From: Jannaschia maritima
Lineage (GTDB): Bacteria > Pseudomonadota > Alphaproteobacteria > Rhodobacterales > Rhodobacteraceae
Direction: 5' to 3'
Length of the DNA stretch: 64,000 nucleotides
Assembly: GCF_030973515.1 (NCBI RefSeq)
Contig: NZ_JARGZA010000010.1
Span: 82,194 to 146,193 of the forward strand
In this document: in pieces, positions 11,277 to 19,680 of the stretch
How positions within the stretch are numbered: the stretch's first letter is position 1
Layout of the letters: every line of letters begins with the position of its first letter
The notes under the pieces: generated by a model
Told to the model about the DNA's origin: nothing
What the model saw: the letters and a program-made list of their open reading frames with translations, nothing else
Database searches by the model: none
Translations under genes and position numbers: made by a program

Positions 11277-12773
11277 ATGACGGTTGCGATGGACACGGCC
11301 GGCGAGCGTTGGCGCGCGACCCCCTTCGACCAGGACGAGGGCGACACCCTTCACGAGGAATGCGGCGTCTTCGGCACGGTCGGCATGGGGGAGGCCGCGC
11401 CCCTGGTCGCCTTGGGTCTGCACGCCCTCCAGCACAGGGGTCAGGAGGCCGGGGGCATCGTGGTCCATGACCCGGAGCGGGGCTTCAATAGCGCGCGCCG
11501 CTTCGGGTACGTGCGGGACACGTTCACGTCGGAGGACGTGATGGCTACCCTGCCGGGCCCCGTGGGCATCGGTCACGTCCGATACTCGACCACCGGATCG
11601 AAGGGGGCGACGGCCATCCGCGACGTGCAGCCGTTCTTCGGCGAGTTCGCGATGGGCGGCGCGGCCGTGGCGCACAACGGCAACATCACGAACGCGGAAT
11701 CGCTGCGGCGCGATCTGATCGCACGCGGTTCGATCTTCCAATCGTCCAGCGATTCCGAATGCATCATCCACCTTATGGCGCGGTCCATGGCGACCACCAT
11801 CCCGGAGCGGATGAAGGACGCGCTGCGCCGGGTGGAGGGCGCGTTCAGCATCGTCGCAATGACGCGCACGAAGCTGATCGGGGTCCGCGATCCCCTGGGC
11901 GTGCGCCCTCTGGTCCTGGGGCGCAGCGGCGATGGCCATGCCCTCGCCTCGGAGACGTGCGCCCTGGACATCATCGGCGCGGAGTTCCTGCGCGAGGTCG
12001 AACCGGGCGAGATGGTCGTGGCGAACCTGGACGGCACCGTGACGACTCACCGTCCCTTCGAAGCGCAGCGTCCCCGGTTCTGCATCTTCGAGCATGTCTA
12101 CTTCAGCCGCCCGGATTCGACGCTCGGTGGGCGCTCCGTCTACGAGACGCGGGAGGCGATCGGGGTCGAGCTGGCGCGGGAGGCACCGGTGGACGCGGAT
12201 CTCGTCTGCCCCGTCCCGGACAGCGGTACGCCGGCGGCCATCGGCTATGCACGCGCCAGCGGCATCCCCTATGGCATGGGGATCGTGCGCAACCAGTACG
12301 TCGGTCGCACCTTCATCGAACCGACGGAGCAGATCCGCAACATGGGCGTCCGGCTGAAGCTGAACGTGAACCGCGCGCTGATCCGCGGCAAGCGCGTGAT
12401 CCTGGTGGACGACAGCGTCGTGCGGGGTACCACCAGCCGCAAGATCAAGGAGATGATCCTGGATGCCGGCGCGGCGGAGGTCCATTTCCGCATCGCGTCG
12501 CCGCCCACCGCCTGGCCCTGCTTCTATGGCGTCGACACCCCCCAGCGCGAGAAGCTGCTCGCCGCGACCATGTCGGAGGAAGAGATGCGCGCGCATCTCG
12601 GCGTCGATTCCCTCCGGTTCATCACACTCGACGGCCTCTATCGAGCCGTGGGCGAGGCGGGGGGCCGAAACGCCGCCGCGCCGCAATACTGCGACGCCTG
12701 CTTCAGCGGCGAGTACCCTGTCGAACCGGCGGACATGGTCAGCCGCGGATTCCGCCTGAAGGCTGCGGAATAG
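11277..12773 (+). CDS. purF: Amidophosphoribosyltransferase
   Basis: 498-aa enzyme for the first committed step of purine synthesis (PRPP plus glutamine to phosphoribosylamine). The N-terminal nucleophile is C29 in EECGVFG, so a 28-residue propeptide would be removed. The PRPP loop VILVDDSVVRGTTSRK (residues about 376-391) is intact. A C-terminal CDACFSGEYP indicates the Bacillus-type enzyme with an Fe-S cluster. It follows cvpA by 81 bp. Two nearby ATGs (11277 and 11289) are both possible starts. Confidence 0.96.
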   Translation: MTVAMDTAGERWRATPFDQDEGDTLHEECGVFGTVGMGEAAPLVALGLHALQHRGQEAGGIVVHDPERGFNSARRFGYVRDTFTSEDVMATLPGPVGIGHVRYSTTGSKGATAIRDVQPFFGEFAMGGAAVAHNGNITNAESLRRDLIARGSIFQSSSDSECIIHLMARSMATTIPERMKDALRRVEGAFSIVAMTRTKLIGVRDPLGVRPLVLGRSGDGHALASETCALDIIGAEFLREVEPGEMVVANLDGTVTTHRPFEAQRPRFCIFEHVYFSRPDSTLGGRSVYETREAIGVELAREAPVDADLVCPVPDSGTPAAIGYARASGIPYGMGIVRNQYVGRTFIEPTEQIRNMGVRLKLNVNRALIRGKRVILVDDSVVRGTTSRKIKEMILDAGAAEVHFRIASPPTAWPCFYGVDTPQREKLLAATMSEEEMRAHLGVDSLRFITLDGLYRAVGEAGGRNAAAPQYCDACFSGEYPVEPADMVSRGFRLKAAE

Positions 12774-12885
12774 CGGCAACACCAAGCCCGCGATGGGAAC
12801 GGGCGGTCACAATCCCGCCCCATTGCCGTCCTAGCCGTCGCGGCAACGGCCCCCGCCAGAGGGGTCATTCGAGCAGGCGACAGAC

Positions 12886-14265
12886 ATGATTCACGATATG
12901 GCGGGGCGTGGCCCCCGTGATGGCGCACGTTCGCGTGGCGGTCGTGCCGTCCGGCGCGCGATGGCGGTCTGCGCGATGGCGCTGTCGTCCTGCGTGCCCG
13001 TGGCGCAGGGCGTCGCCGTCCCAGACGCGGCAGCCTTGCCCCCGGTCAAGCGGTTCACCGGCGCGCCGGCAGCGACGCCGCGGCATTCCCGGGCGGAGCT
13101 GGCGCGCGACTTCCTCGATCTCACGTTCGCGCTGGAGAACGGTCAGGACCTCCCAATCCTTACCCGGTTCGAAGGACCCGTCACCATCGCCGTCGAGCGG
13201 GTCGGCTCCACGCCCCTGCCGCCGACGCTGATGCCCGATCTGACGGAACTGATCGCACGCCTCCGGGCGGAGGCCGGGATCGACATCGGCCAGGCTCGTC
13301 CTGGCGAGGCGGCATCGATTACGGTGTCCGTCCTCCCGCTGCGGGAGTTGCAGCGCGTCGTGCCGGGCGCCGCCTGCTTCGTCGTCCCCCGGGTCGCCGG
13401 CTGGGCGGCGTTCCGACGGGCAGGACGGGATCGGCTGGACTGGACGACCCTGACCGAACGCAGGCGCGCCACGGTCGTCCTGCCGTCCGATGTCCCGCCG
13501 CAGGAGATCCGCGATTGCCTGCACGAGGAGGTGGCCCAGGCCCTGGGCCCCTTGGGGGATCTGTTCCGCGTGCCGCATTCGATCTTCAACGACGACAACA
13601 TGCACGTCGTCCTGACCGACCGCGACATGGCGCTGCTGCGAGCGGCCTATGACCCTCGGCTGCGATCCGGCATGACGCGAGCGCAGGTCACGGCGTCGAT
13701 GCCGACCCTGCTGGACCGGCCCGCCATGCCACGACCCGATGCCGGAGGGTGGGCGCAGGCCGTCCGACAGGCGATGGACCCGGCCCGATCGGATCGTGCC
13801 CGGACGGCGGCCGCGAAGGACGCGGTCCGTCGCGCCGCGTCCACCCCCGACGAACGGCTCGCGCTGTCGTATCTGGTCCTGGGACGGGCCGCCCTGACGC
13901 GGGAGCCGGGCACGGCCCTCGATGCGTTCATGGAGGCCGCCGCGCGGTACCGCCGTCTCGCCGGACGGGGGATCCACGACGCCCAGATCGCGACGCAGCT
14001 TGCCGCCTTCGCGCTGTCGAGCGGTGACCCCGATGCTGCCTTGCGCACGACGGACGGGGCGATCCCCGCGGCGGACGGGGCGCAGAACGCGGGCGTGCTT
14101 GCCACGTTGCTCCTGCTTCGGGCCGAGGCGCTGGACCTGAAGGGACAGTCCCCAATGGCGGCACGGGTCCGACGCGAGGGGCTGGCCTGGGGCCGCTATG
14201 CCTGGGGGGACGGCGGGGTCGGGGCCCGTGCGGCGGAGGTTGCGGCGTTGGCGCCCGGCGCGTAA
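12886..14265 (+). CDS. DUF2927 domain-containing lipoprotein
   Basis: Up to 459 aa. A lipobox-like LSSC follows a short hydrophobic run (MAVCAMALSSC), predicting a lipid-modified envelope protein. The DUF2927 core runs from about residue 70 to 240 and includes HSRAELARDFLDLTFALENG, AACFVV, and DCLHEEVAQALGPLGD, which is a zincin-like HEExxQ segment seen in this family. The second half is helical and repeat-like. The start is uncertain: the ATG at 12886 gives a long basic leader, while the ATG at 12961 would give a compact lipoprotein signal. Function unknown. Confidence 0.8.
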   Translation: MIHDMAGRGPRDGARSRGGRAVRRAMAVCAMALSSCVPVAQGVAVPDAAALPPVKRFTGAPAATPRHSRAELARDFLDLTFALENGQDLPILTRFEGPVTIAVERVGSTPLPPTLMPDLTELIARLRAEAGIDIGQARPGEAASITVSVLPLRELQRVVPGAACFVVPRVAGWAAFRRAGRDRLDWTTLTERRRATVVLPSDVPPQEIRDCLHEEVAQALGPLGDLFRVPHSIFNDDNMHVVLTDRDMALLRAAYDPRLRSGMTRAQVTASMPTLLDRPAMPRPDAGGWAQAVRQAMDPARSDRARTAAAKDAVRRAASTPDERLALSYLVLGRAALTREPGTALDAFMEAAARYRRLAGRGIHDAQIATQLAAFALSSGDPDAALRTTDGAIPAADGAQNAGVLATLLLLRAEALDLKGQSPMAARVRREGLAWGRYAWGDGGVGARAAEVAALAPGA

Positions 14266-14274
14266 GGGGCGGCC

Positions 14275-14436
14275 ATGCTACCGATCCTGACCGCCATCGT
14301 GGGTGCCGTGCTGGGCGGCCTGGTCGCCCGGCGTCGCAAGGGCAACGGCTTCGACATCGCGCAATGGGCCGCCGTCTGGGGAATCATCGGCGGCCTGCTT
14401 GGCGTCGTGGCGATCATCGTCCTGACCCGCTTCTGA
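14275..14436 (+). CDS. 53-aa membrane protein
   Basis: Short ORF of 54 codons including the stop. It encodes two hydrophobic helices (MLPILTAIVGAVLGGLVA and WGIIGGLLGVVAIIVLTRF) joined by a basic, polar linker (RRRKGNGFDIAQW). It starts 9 bp after the DUF2927 stop, preceded by the G-rich AAGGGGCGG, and ends 5 bp before the VWA gene start. Tight spacing and a strongly bimodal hydrophobic profile support a real gene. Probably inner membrane; no known function. Confidence 0.7.
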   Translation: MLPILTAIVGAVLGGLVARRRKGNGFDIAQWAAVWGIIGGLLGVVAIIVLTRF

Positions 14437-14441
14437 CCGCG

Positions 14442-15626
14442 ATGCTGCTGGGGTTCTTCCAGGCCCTGCGCGACCACGGCGTGCCGGTCTCCGTGCGCGA
14501 ACACCTGACCCTGTTGGACGCGCTGTTCCGGGACGTGGTCTTCGCCGACCTCGACGACTTCTATCACCTCGCCCGTGCCACGATGGTGAAGGACGAGCGC
14601 CTGATCGACCGGTTCGACCGGGCGTTCGCCGCCGCGTTCGCGGGTCTGGCCACGGCGAACGCCGCGGACGTGCTGCGCGCGATGGACCTGCCGGACGACT
14701 GGCTGCGGCGGGAAGCCGAGACGCACCTGACGCCGCAGGAGATGGCCGCCGTGGAGGCCGCGGGCGGCTTCGACGCGTTGATGGAACGTCTGCGCGACCG
14801 CCTGGCGGAACAGGACGGTCGCCACCAGGGCGGGACGAAATGGATCGGAACGGCCGGGACCTCGCCGTTCGGGGCCTATGGCTACAACCCCGAAGGGGTG
14901 CGGATCGGTCAGGACGACAGCCGGCACCGGCGTGCTGTGAAGGTCTGGGACCGGCGGGAGTTCCGGGACTTCGACGACGCGCGGTCGCTGGATCTGCGGA
15001 ACCTGAAGGTCGTGCTGCGCCGTCTGCGGGCCTGGGCGCGCGAGGGTGCGGCGGAGGAGCTGGATCTGGACGGGACGATCCGTTCCACGGCCGCGCATGG
15101 CCATCTGGACGTGCGGACGAGGCCGGAGCGGCGCAATGCGGTGAAGGTGCTGTTGTTCCTGGATGTCGGCGGTTCGATGGACGACCATGTCCGCGCGGTG
15201 GAGGATCTGTTCAGCGCGGCGCGGTCCGAGTTCCGGACGTTGGAGCATTTCTACTTCCACAACTGCATCTACGACGGGGTGTGGCGCGACAACCGGCGGC
15301 GCTGGGATGCGGTCACGATGACGCGGGACCTGCTGAACACCTATGGGTCCGACTATCGCTGCATCGTCGTCGGCGACGCGTCGATGTCCCCCTACGAGAT
15401 CGAGCATCCGGGTGGGGCGAACGAGTTCTGGAACGCGGAGACGGGGCGCGCCTGGCTGACGCGGCTGCGGGACCAGTGGCCCCGGAACCTGTGGATCAAT
15501 CCGGTGCCGCGTCGTGCGTGGGGATACACCCAGTCGATCGGGATCCTGCGGGGTATCTTCGACGACCGGATGGTCGAGATGACACCCGAAGGGCTGACGC
15601 AGGGCATGCGGCTTCTGACGCGCTGA
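14442..15626 (+). CDS. VWA domain (CoxE-like) protein
   Basis: 394-aa cytoplasmic protein. N-terminal helical domain begins LLGFFQALRDHGVPVSVREH; a YGYNPEGVRIGQ motif lies near residue 145; a von Willebrand A-like domain starts at LLFLDVGGSMDDHVRAVEDL (about 236-255), whose DVGGSMDD approximates the MIDAS DxSxS pattern with Gly in place of the first Ser. Such proteins often work with a MoxR-type AAA ATPase, but none lies in the window. The ATG at 14442 is chosen because it directly follows the 53-aa ORF. Probable operon with DUF2927 and the small membrane protein. Confidence 0.85.
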   Translation: MLLGFFQALRDHGVPVSVREHLTLLDALFRDVVFADLDDFYHLARATMVKDERLIDRFDRAFAAAFAGLATANAADVLRAMDLPDDWLRREAETHLTPQEMAAVEAAGGFDALMERLRDRLAEQDGRHQGGTKWIGTAGTSPFGAYGYNPEGVRIGQDDSRHRRAVKVWDRREFRDFDDARSLDLRNLKVVLRRLRAWAREGAAEELDLDGTIRSTAAHGHLDVRTRPERRNAVKVLLFLDVGGSMDDHVRAVEDLFSAARSEFRTLEHFYFHNCIYDGVWRDNRRRWDAVTMTRDLLNTYGSDYRCIVVGDASMSPYEIEHPGGANEFWNAETGRAWLTRLRDQWPRNLWINPVPRRAWGYTQSIGILRGIFDDRMVEMTPEGLTQGMRLLTR

Positions 15627-15943
15627 GGCGAGCCTGCGCTGGGGGGTGGAGTTCGACAGGCTGTTTGCCGCGCTGCAGCGAATGGTCTTCGGTTCGAAAG
15701 ACGGCGGAGACCCTCCCGTGCCATCAGTCTGTGCGTGAGCACGGGCCGATGCAAGCGCGGCAATTCCCAGTGGAACAACGGGTTCGAGCGTGGGTCCGGG
15801 GATCGGCCGCGGGCTGAAATGCGTCGGTCCCGTGGCGGGGCGCGTGTCTGCGATGCGTCTGCTTCCCGTCTGCCCCGTGTCGGACAGATCCGCGATTCGG
15901 GCATGGGGGCCGTCCGAACGATCCGGAGGACGTCCGCCCGGGC
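15627..15943. other. 317-bp convergent intergenic region without a gene
   Basis: The region lies between two convergent genes. No open frame here has plausible codon use or a domain. It holds a 7-bp stem (15715-15721 with 15739-15745, loop 17 nt) and the 11-bp-phased GTCTGC array annotated separately. Because neither flanking gene starts here, the array suggests an unannotated transcript, but none can be demonstrated. Confidence 0.6.
15846..15895. repeat. 11-bp-phased GTCTGC array, copy A
   Basis: GTCTGC occurs at 15846, 15857 and 15868, with a degenerate GTCGGA at 15879 and CCGCGA at 15890, all on the same 11-bp phase. The period is not a multiple of three, so this is a DNA-level rather than coding repeat. 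Two further copies (28735-28795 and 61020-61080) share the same architecture. Confidence 0.8.
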
Positions 15944-16651
15944 CTAGGCCGCCTGCTCCACCGTCACGCCGCCCTCGACGTTCGGATAGACCAGGCCCGC
16001 CGAGATCACGAGCTTGGCCGCGTCCTCGACGCTCATGTCGAGGACCACGACGTCGGCCGTGGGCACGAACAGGAGGAAGCCGGAGGTCGGGTTCGGCGTG
16101 GTCGGCAGGAACACCGACATCATCGGCACGCCGCCCCTGGTCGCGATCTCGCCCTTCGCGGTGGTGGAGATGAAAGCGATGGCCCAGATCCCCTTGCGGG
16201 GGTATTCGACCAGGCAGGCCTTTTCGAACGAGGAATTGTCCTGGGTGAAGATCGTCTCGGCGATCTGCTTGAGCCCCCCATAGACCGAGCGGACGACGGG
16301 CATCGTGGCCACCAGCCATTCGGCCCAGCGCAGGATGCGCCGGCCGATGAACCCCTTGGCCAGCCAACCGACGAGGACGGTGAAGACCAGGAAGAAGATC
16401 ACCCCGATGCCCCGGATGTCCAATCCGATGTCGAGGTTCTGCTGCAGCCAGAGTTCCGGGTTGTACCGACGCGGAATGAACGGAAGGACGAACCCGTCGA
16501 TCCAGCCGATCACCGACCAGAGCAGCCAGAAGGTCAGGCCGATGGGGGCGATCACGATCAAGCCGGTCAGGAAGTTGTTCCTGAGCCGACCGATGAAGCC
16601 CGTCCGCGGCGGGCGTGGGGGGCGTGGGGCGCGCGTGCTGCCAGCCTTCAT
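15944..16651 (-). CDS. DUF502 family membrane protein
   Basis: 235-aa inner-membrane protein. A Pro/Arg-rich N-terminus is followed by NNFLTGLIVIAPIGLTFWLL (first transmembrane helix, about residues 25-50), a second helix near 80-100 (IGVIFFLVFTVLVGWLAKG), and the conserved DUF502 segments VRSVYGGLKQIAETIF and FLPTTPNPTSGFLLFVP. Function unknown in this family. It is convergent with the VWA gene and 72 bp upstream of it on the same strand is the PfkB kinase stop. Confidence 0.88.
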   Translation of the reverse strand: MKAGSTRAPRPPRPPRTGFIGRLRNNFLTGLIVIAPIGLTFWLLWSVIGWIDGFVLPFIPRRYNPELWLQQNLDIGLDIRGIGVIFFLVFTVLVGWLAKGFIGRRILRWAEWLVATMPVVRSVYGGLKQIAETIFTQDNSSFEKACLVEYPRKGIWAIAFISTTAKGEIATRGGVPMMSVFLPTTPNPTSGFLLFVPTADVVVLDMSVEDAAKLVISAGLVYPNVEGGVTVEQAA

Positions 16652-16723
16652 GTCGTCCGTCCCGAACCGTCGATCCCGACATACGCCCCGCCCCGCCGGG
16701 TCACAAGCGAGCCGGACCGCATC

Positions 16724-17596
16724 CTAGTAGCCATCGCCCGAGACGTAGATCGCGGCGGCGCGGGTGGCGCTTTCCAGGGCATCGCGCGAACCCGCCCCCC
16801 GCGCTTCGGCCGCGATGTGGGCCGCCATGAAGGTGTCGCCCGCGCCGGTCACGCGCGTGACCATGACCTCCGGCGGGCGGTGGGTCAGCACGCCCCCGTC
16901 GTCCGCGCACGCGGTCTGCCGCGGCCCGTCAGTCACGAGGACCCGGCGAAGCCCGTGGGCGCGCAACGCCGCCGCGGCGGAGGCCGCATCGTCGACGGGC
17001 CGATGGAGCAGGAGGCCCGCTTCCTCCAGGTTGACGTAGAGGGTCGCGGTCGGATGGCCGAGGAACGGCTTCAGCCGCTCGACCTTGCCGGGACTGGCGG
17101 GCGCGATGCGCAGATCGGCCCGCGCGAAGCGGGCGTCCGCGGCGATGCGCGCCAGCAGGTCCACGGTCAGGTTCCCGTCGATGGCGATGGGACCGTCGAA
17201 GGACAGGGCGTCCAGGGGTGCGAGGATCTTCGGCCCCGCCTGTTCCAGCGAATGGGCGTCCGCGATCGCGGCGATCAGGCCGTTCCGCCCTTCCACCGCC
17301 ATGTAGACGTCGGTCGGCAGGTCGTCGGACCGATAGACGTGTTGCGTCACGAGGCCGAGCCGGTCCAGGGCCCCGATCAGCGCGTCCCCTTCCGCGTCGC
17401 GCCCGACGACCGACAGGAGCGCCGGCGTCATTCCGTACGCCCGGGCCGCCATCGCGATGTTCAACGCGACCCCGCCTGGCAATCGGGTGATCCGCCCGGG
17501 CACGTCGGATCCGGCGATCATGTGCAGGTCGCTGCGTCCGATCACGTCCCACAGGACGGACCCTACGCAGAGCAGGTTCGGCGTGACCCCGGTCAT
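16724..17596 (-). CDS. PfkB family carbohydrate/nucleoside kinase
   Basis: 290-aa ribokinase-fold kinase. The substrate-side GG motif is at residues 41-42 (RLPGGVALNIAMA), and the anion-hole and catalytic motif TGAGDTF spans about 250-256 with D254 as base. The opening NLLCVGSVLWDVIGRSD and the HxxxR-like lid resemble pseudouridine kinases, but the partner gene (pseudouridine-5'-phosphate glycosidase) is not adjacent here, so substrate stays open. The stop lies 72 bp before the DUF502 start on the same strand. The upstream M48 protease gene stops 40 bp away. Confidence 0.85.
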   Translation of the reverse strand: MTGVTPNLLCVGSVLWDVIGRSDLHMIAGSDVPGRITRLPGGVALNIAMAARAYGMTPALLSVVGRDAEGDALIGALDRLGLVTQHVYRSDDLPTDVYMAVEGRNGLIAAIADAHSLEQAGPKILAPLDALSFDGPIAIDGNLTVDLLARIAADARFARADLRIAPASPGKVERLKPFLGHPTATLYVNLEEAGLLLHRPVDDAASAAAALRAHGLRRVLVTDGPRQTACADDGGVLTHRPPEVMVTRVTGAGDTFMAAHIAAEARGAGSRDALESATRAAAIYVSGDGY

Positions 17597-17636
17597 GACC
17601 CCGCACTGCCCCGCCGCGCCGATCGAGTCCAGCCCG

Positions 17637-18332
17637 TCACGGGGCGGGAACGGTCTTCCAACGCTCTTCCATCGCGGCGATGGCGCCGATCCGCGCCTCC
17701 GCCTTCGGGTGGCTCATCATCCAGGCGGGCATGCCGTTGCCGCCCGCGCCCGTCATCTTGTCGAGCTTGCGGAACAGGTCCTTCTGCGGCCCCGTCCCGA
17801 TCCCCGACCGCGTCAGAAGCGCCGCGGCATAGGCGTCGGCCTCGAACTCGTCCTGGCGGGACAGGCGCGCGGCGACCAGGGTGGCCAGCATGTTCGCGAG
17901 CCAGATGCCGACGCCCGGGATGATCCGTCCGAGGACCCCGGCCAGAACGATCCTGATCGCGTTCTGCCCCGAGAAGTCGATCAGGCGCCGCCTGGAATGG
18001 CCCAGGGCGACGTGGCCCAGCTCGTGCGCGACGACGCTGGACAGCTCCTCCGCGGTGACCTCGCCCGTCTGGAACTTGCGATAGAAGCCCCGCGTCAGGA
18101 AGATGCGCCCATCCGGCGCGGCCAGGCCGTTGACCGGGTCGACCTCGAATATGTTGACCTTGATGCGCTCGATCTCCAACGCGCGCGCCATGCGGTCGAG
18201 GAAGGGTTGCAGGACCGGGTCGCGCAGCGGGGTGGACTGCTCGTCCAGCTGACCCTTCAGACGCCATGCGGAGAAGGCCCAGACGACGAGCCCGTAGCCG
18301 ATCATCAACAGCAATGCGGGAAACTTCAGCAT
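17637..18332 (-). CDS. M48 family metalloprotease
   Basis: 231-aa membrane-anchored zinc protease. An N-terminal transmembrane helix (MLKFPALLLMIGYGLVVWAF) is followed by the HELGH zinc motif at residues 103-107 and the third ligand in EFEADAYA (E162). A second hydrophobic stretch lies about 125-155. The frame is open further upstream, but MLKF at 18332 gives the expected signal anchor. Such enzymes act in envelope protein quality control. Divergent from the DUF421 gene with 86 bp between. Confidence 0.85.
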   Translation of the reverse strand: MLKFPALLLMIGYGLVVWAFSAWRLKGQLDEQSTPLRDPVLQPFLDRMARALEIERIKVNIFEVDPVNGLAAPDGRIFLTRGFYRKFQTGEVTAEELSSVVAHELGHVALGHSRRRLIDFSGQNAIRIVLAGVLGRIIPGVGIWLANMLATLVAARLSRQDEFEADAYAAALLTRSGIGTGPQKDLFRKLDKMTGAGGNGMPAWMMSHPKAEARIGAIAAMEERWKTVPAP

Positions 18333-18418
18333 GCCCCCAATATGGGGATCGGCGCCGCGCAGGGGAACCCCATCACCCTGCCCCGCGTCCACCTGTCACC
18401 GGCCCGAAAGGTGATCCC

Positions 18419-18925
18419 ATGCCCGACATACCCGATCCGCTGACGCCCTTCGTCGATGCGGTCCTGCTGATCCCCCTGCTGATCGTGATGGTCCGGCTCG
18501 CGGGTTTGCGATCCTTCGCGAAGATGAGCGCGCACGACTTCGTGGTGACCGTCGCCACGGGGTCGGTCGTCGCGGCGACGGTGCTGAATGCGGGCACGCC
18601 GTGGTGGATGGGCGCCCTGGCGGTCTTCGCGCTGCTGGGCGTCCAGGTCCTGGTCGGCGCGCTGCGCGTCCGCGTCCCGGGCTTCCAGAGGGCGATGGAC
18701 AACGAGCCGCTGATCCTGATGCGGAACGGCACGATGCACGACGATGCCCTGACGAAGGCCCGGATGACGCGCGACGACCTGCGCCAGAAGCTGCGGCAGG
18801 CGGGTGCGGGCGATCCGGCGAAGGTGGCCCTGGTGATATTGGAGACGACGGGCGACGTCAGCGTGATGACCGACGAACCGCGCGGCACGCTGGTGCAGGA
18901 GGTCCGCAGCACGGCGACGGCCTGA
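18419..18925 (+). CDS. DUF421 (YetF-like) membrane protein
   Basis: 168-aa protein with an N-terminal membrane domain of about three helices (LIPLLIVMVRLAGLRSFAKM, about residues 17-36, then two more to residue 85) and a cytoplasmic C-terminal domain containing the family segments PLILMRNGTMHDDALTKARM and VALVILETTGDVSVM. The ATG at 18419 follows an AAAGGTGA ribosome-binding stretch. Function of the family is poorly known; it is linked to spore or envelope physiology in Bacillus. Confidence 0.82.
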   Translation: MPDIPDPLTPFVDAVLLIPLLIVMVRLAGLRSFAKMSAHDFVVTVATGSVVAATVLNAGTPWWMGALAVFALLGVQVLVGALRVRVPGFQRAMDNEPLILMRNGTMHDDALTKARMTRDDLRQKLRQAGAGDPAKVALVILETTGDVSVMTDEPRGTLVQEVRSTATA

Positions 18926-18979
18926 GGGGCGGGCGGGGCATTCGGATCACCTGCCCCCTGCCTGGCCCCGGATCCGGGA

Positions 18980-19585
18980 TCAGGCTTCCAGCGCGGCGGC
19001 GATCTTGGCCTTCGCCGTTTCCGGATCCTCGCCATACGCGATCAGGTCCCGGACGCGCCCCCGATCGTCGAGGACGAAGACGCTGGCGTAGTGGTCCAGC
19101 GTATAGTCGCCCCCGCCGACGGGCCGCTTCTGCCAATAGACCCGCCACGACCGCGCCATGTCCCACACGTCCTCCGGCGCGCCGGTGATGCCGACGATCC
19201 GATCCGATTGCGGCTCCAGGTAGTCGCGCAGGAACTCCGGCGTGTCCCGTTCCGGGTCGACGGACACGAAATAGGCGCCGATCTCGTCCGCGCCGATGTC
19301 CAGATCCGTCAGCCACGTCTCCATGTCGTAGACCGTGGTGGGGCACACCTCCGGGCAGCGGGTGAACCCGAAGAACAACAGGGTGGGACGCCCCTGGAAG
19401 GCCGCCTCCGTGATGGTGTCGCCGTTCTGGTCGACCAGCTCGAACGGGGCGCCGAGCTCCGTGGCCACCGTCGTCGCGACCCCCACGTCGCGTTGCGCCA
19501 TCAGGTCGCGCAAGACGAACGACGTGCCGAACGCGAGGGCGGCCACGACGATACCGGCCGCGATGGTGATGGTCCGGGGGGTCAT
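18980..19585 (-). CDS. SCO family copper chaperone
   Basis: 201-aa thioredoxin-fold protein that delivers copper to the CuA centre of cytochrome oxidase. N-terminal membrane anchor (ITIAAGIVVAALAFGTSFVL), the CPEVC copper motif (C77, C81) and the third ligand H165 in LDHYASVF are all present. The upstream open frame is longer, but the ATG at 19585 gives the normal anchor. It stands alone, 95 bp from the TRAP permease stop; no cytochrome oxidase gene is nearby. Confidence 0.92.
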   Translation of the reverse strand: MTPRTITIAAGIVVAALAFGTSFVLRDLMAQRDVGVATTVATELGAPFELVDQNGDTITEAAFQGRPTLLFFGFTRCPEVCPTTVYDMETWLTDLDIGADEIGAYFVSVDPERDTPEFLRDYLEPQSDRIVGITGAPEDVWDMARSWRVYWQKRPVGGGDYTLDHYASVFVLDDRGRVRDLIAYGEDPETAKAKIAAALEA

Positions 19586-19680
19586 GGAGCGTCTCCGTCC
19601 TCGTTGCCCGACCCGGGCGATGTGGCACCCCGCGCCCCGCCCCGCAAGCGGGACAGGGGGTCGCAGCGATGACGGTTCCG

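Noticed and set aside
16724..17596. Naming the PfkB protein pseudouridine kinase
   Set aside because: The partner glycosidase gene is absent from the neighbourhood, and PfkB substrate cannot be assigned from motifs alone.
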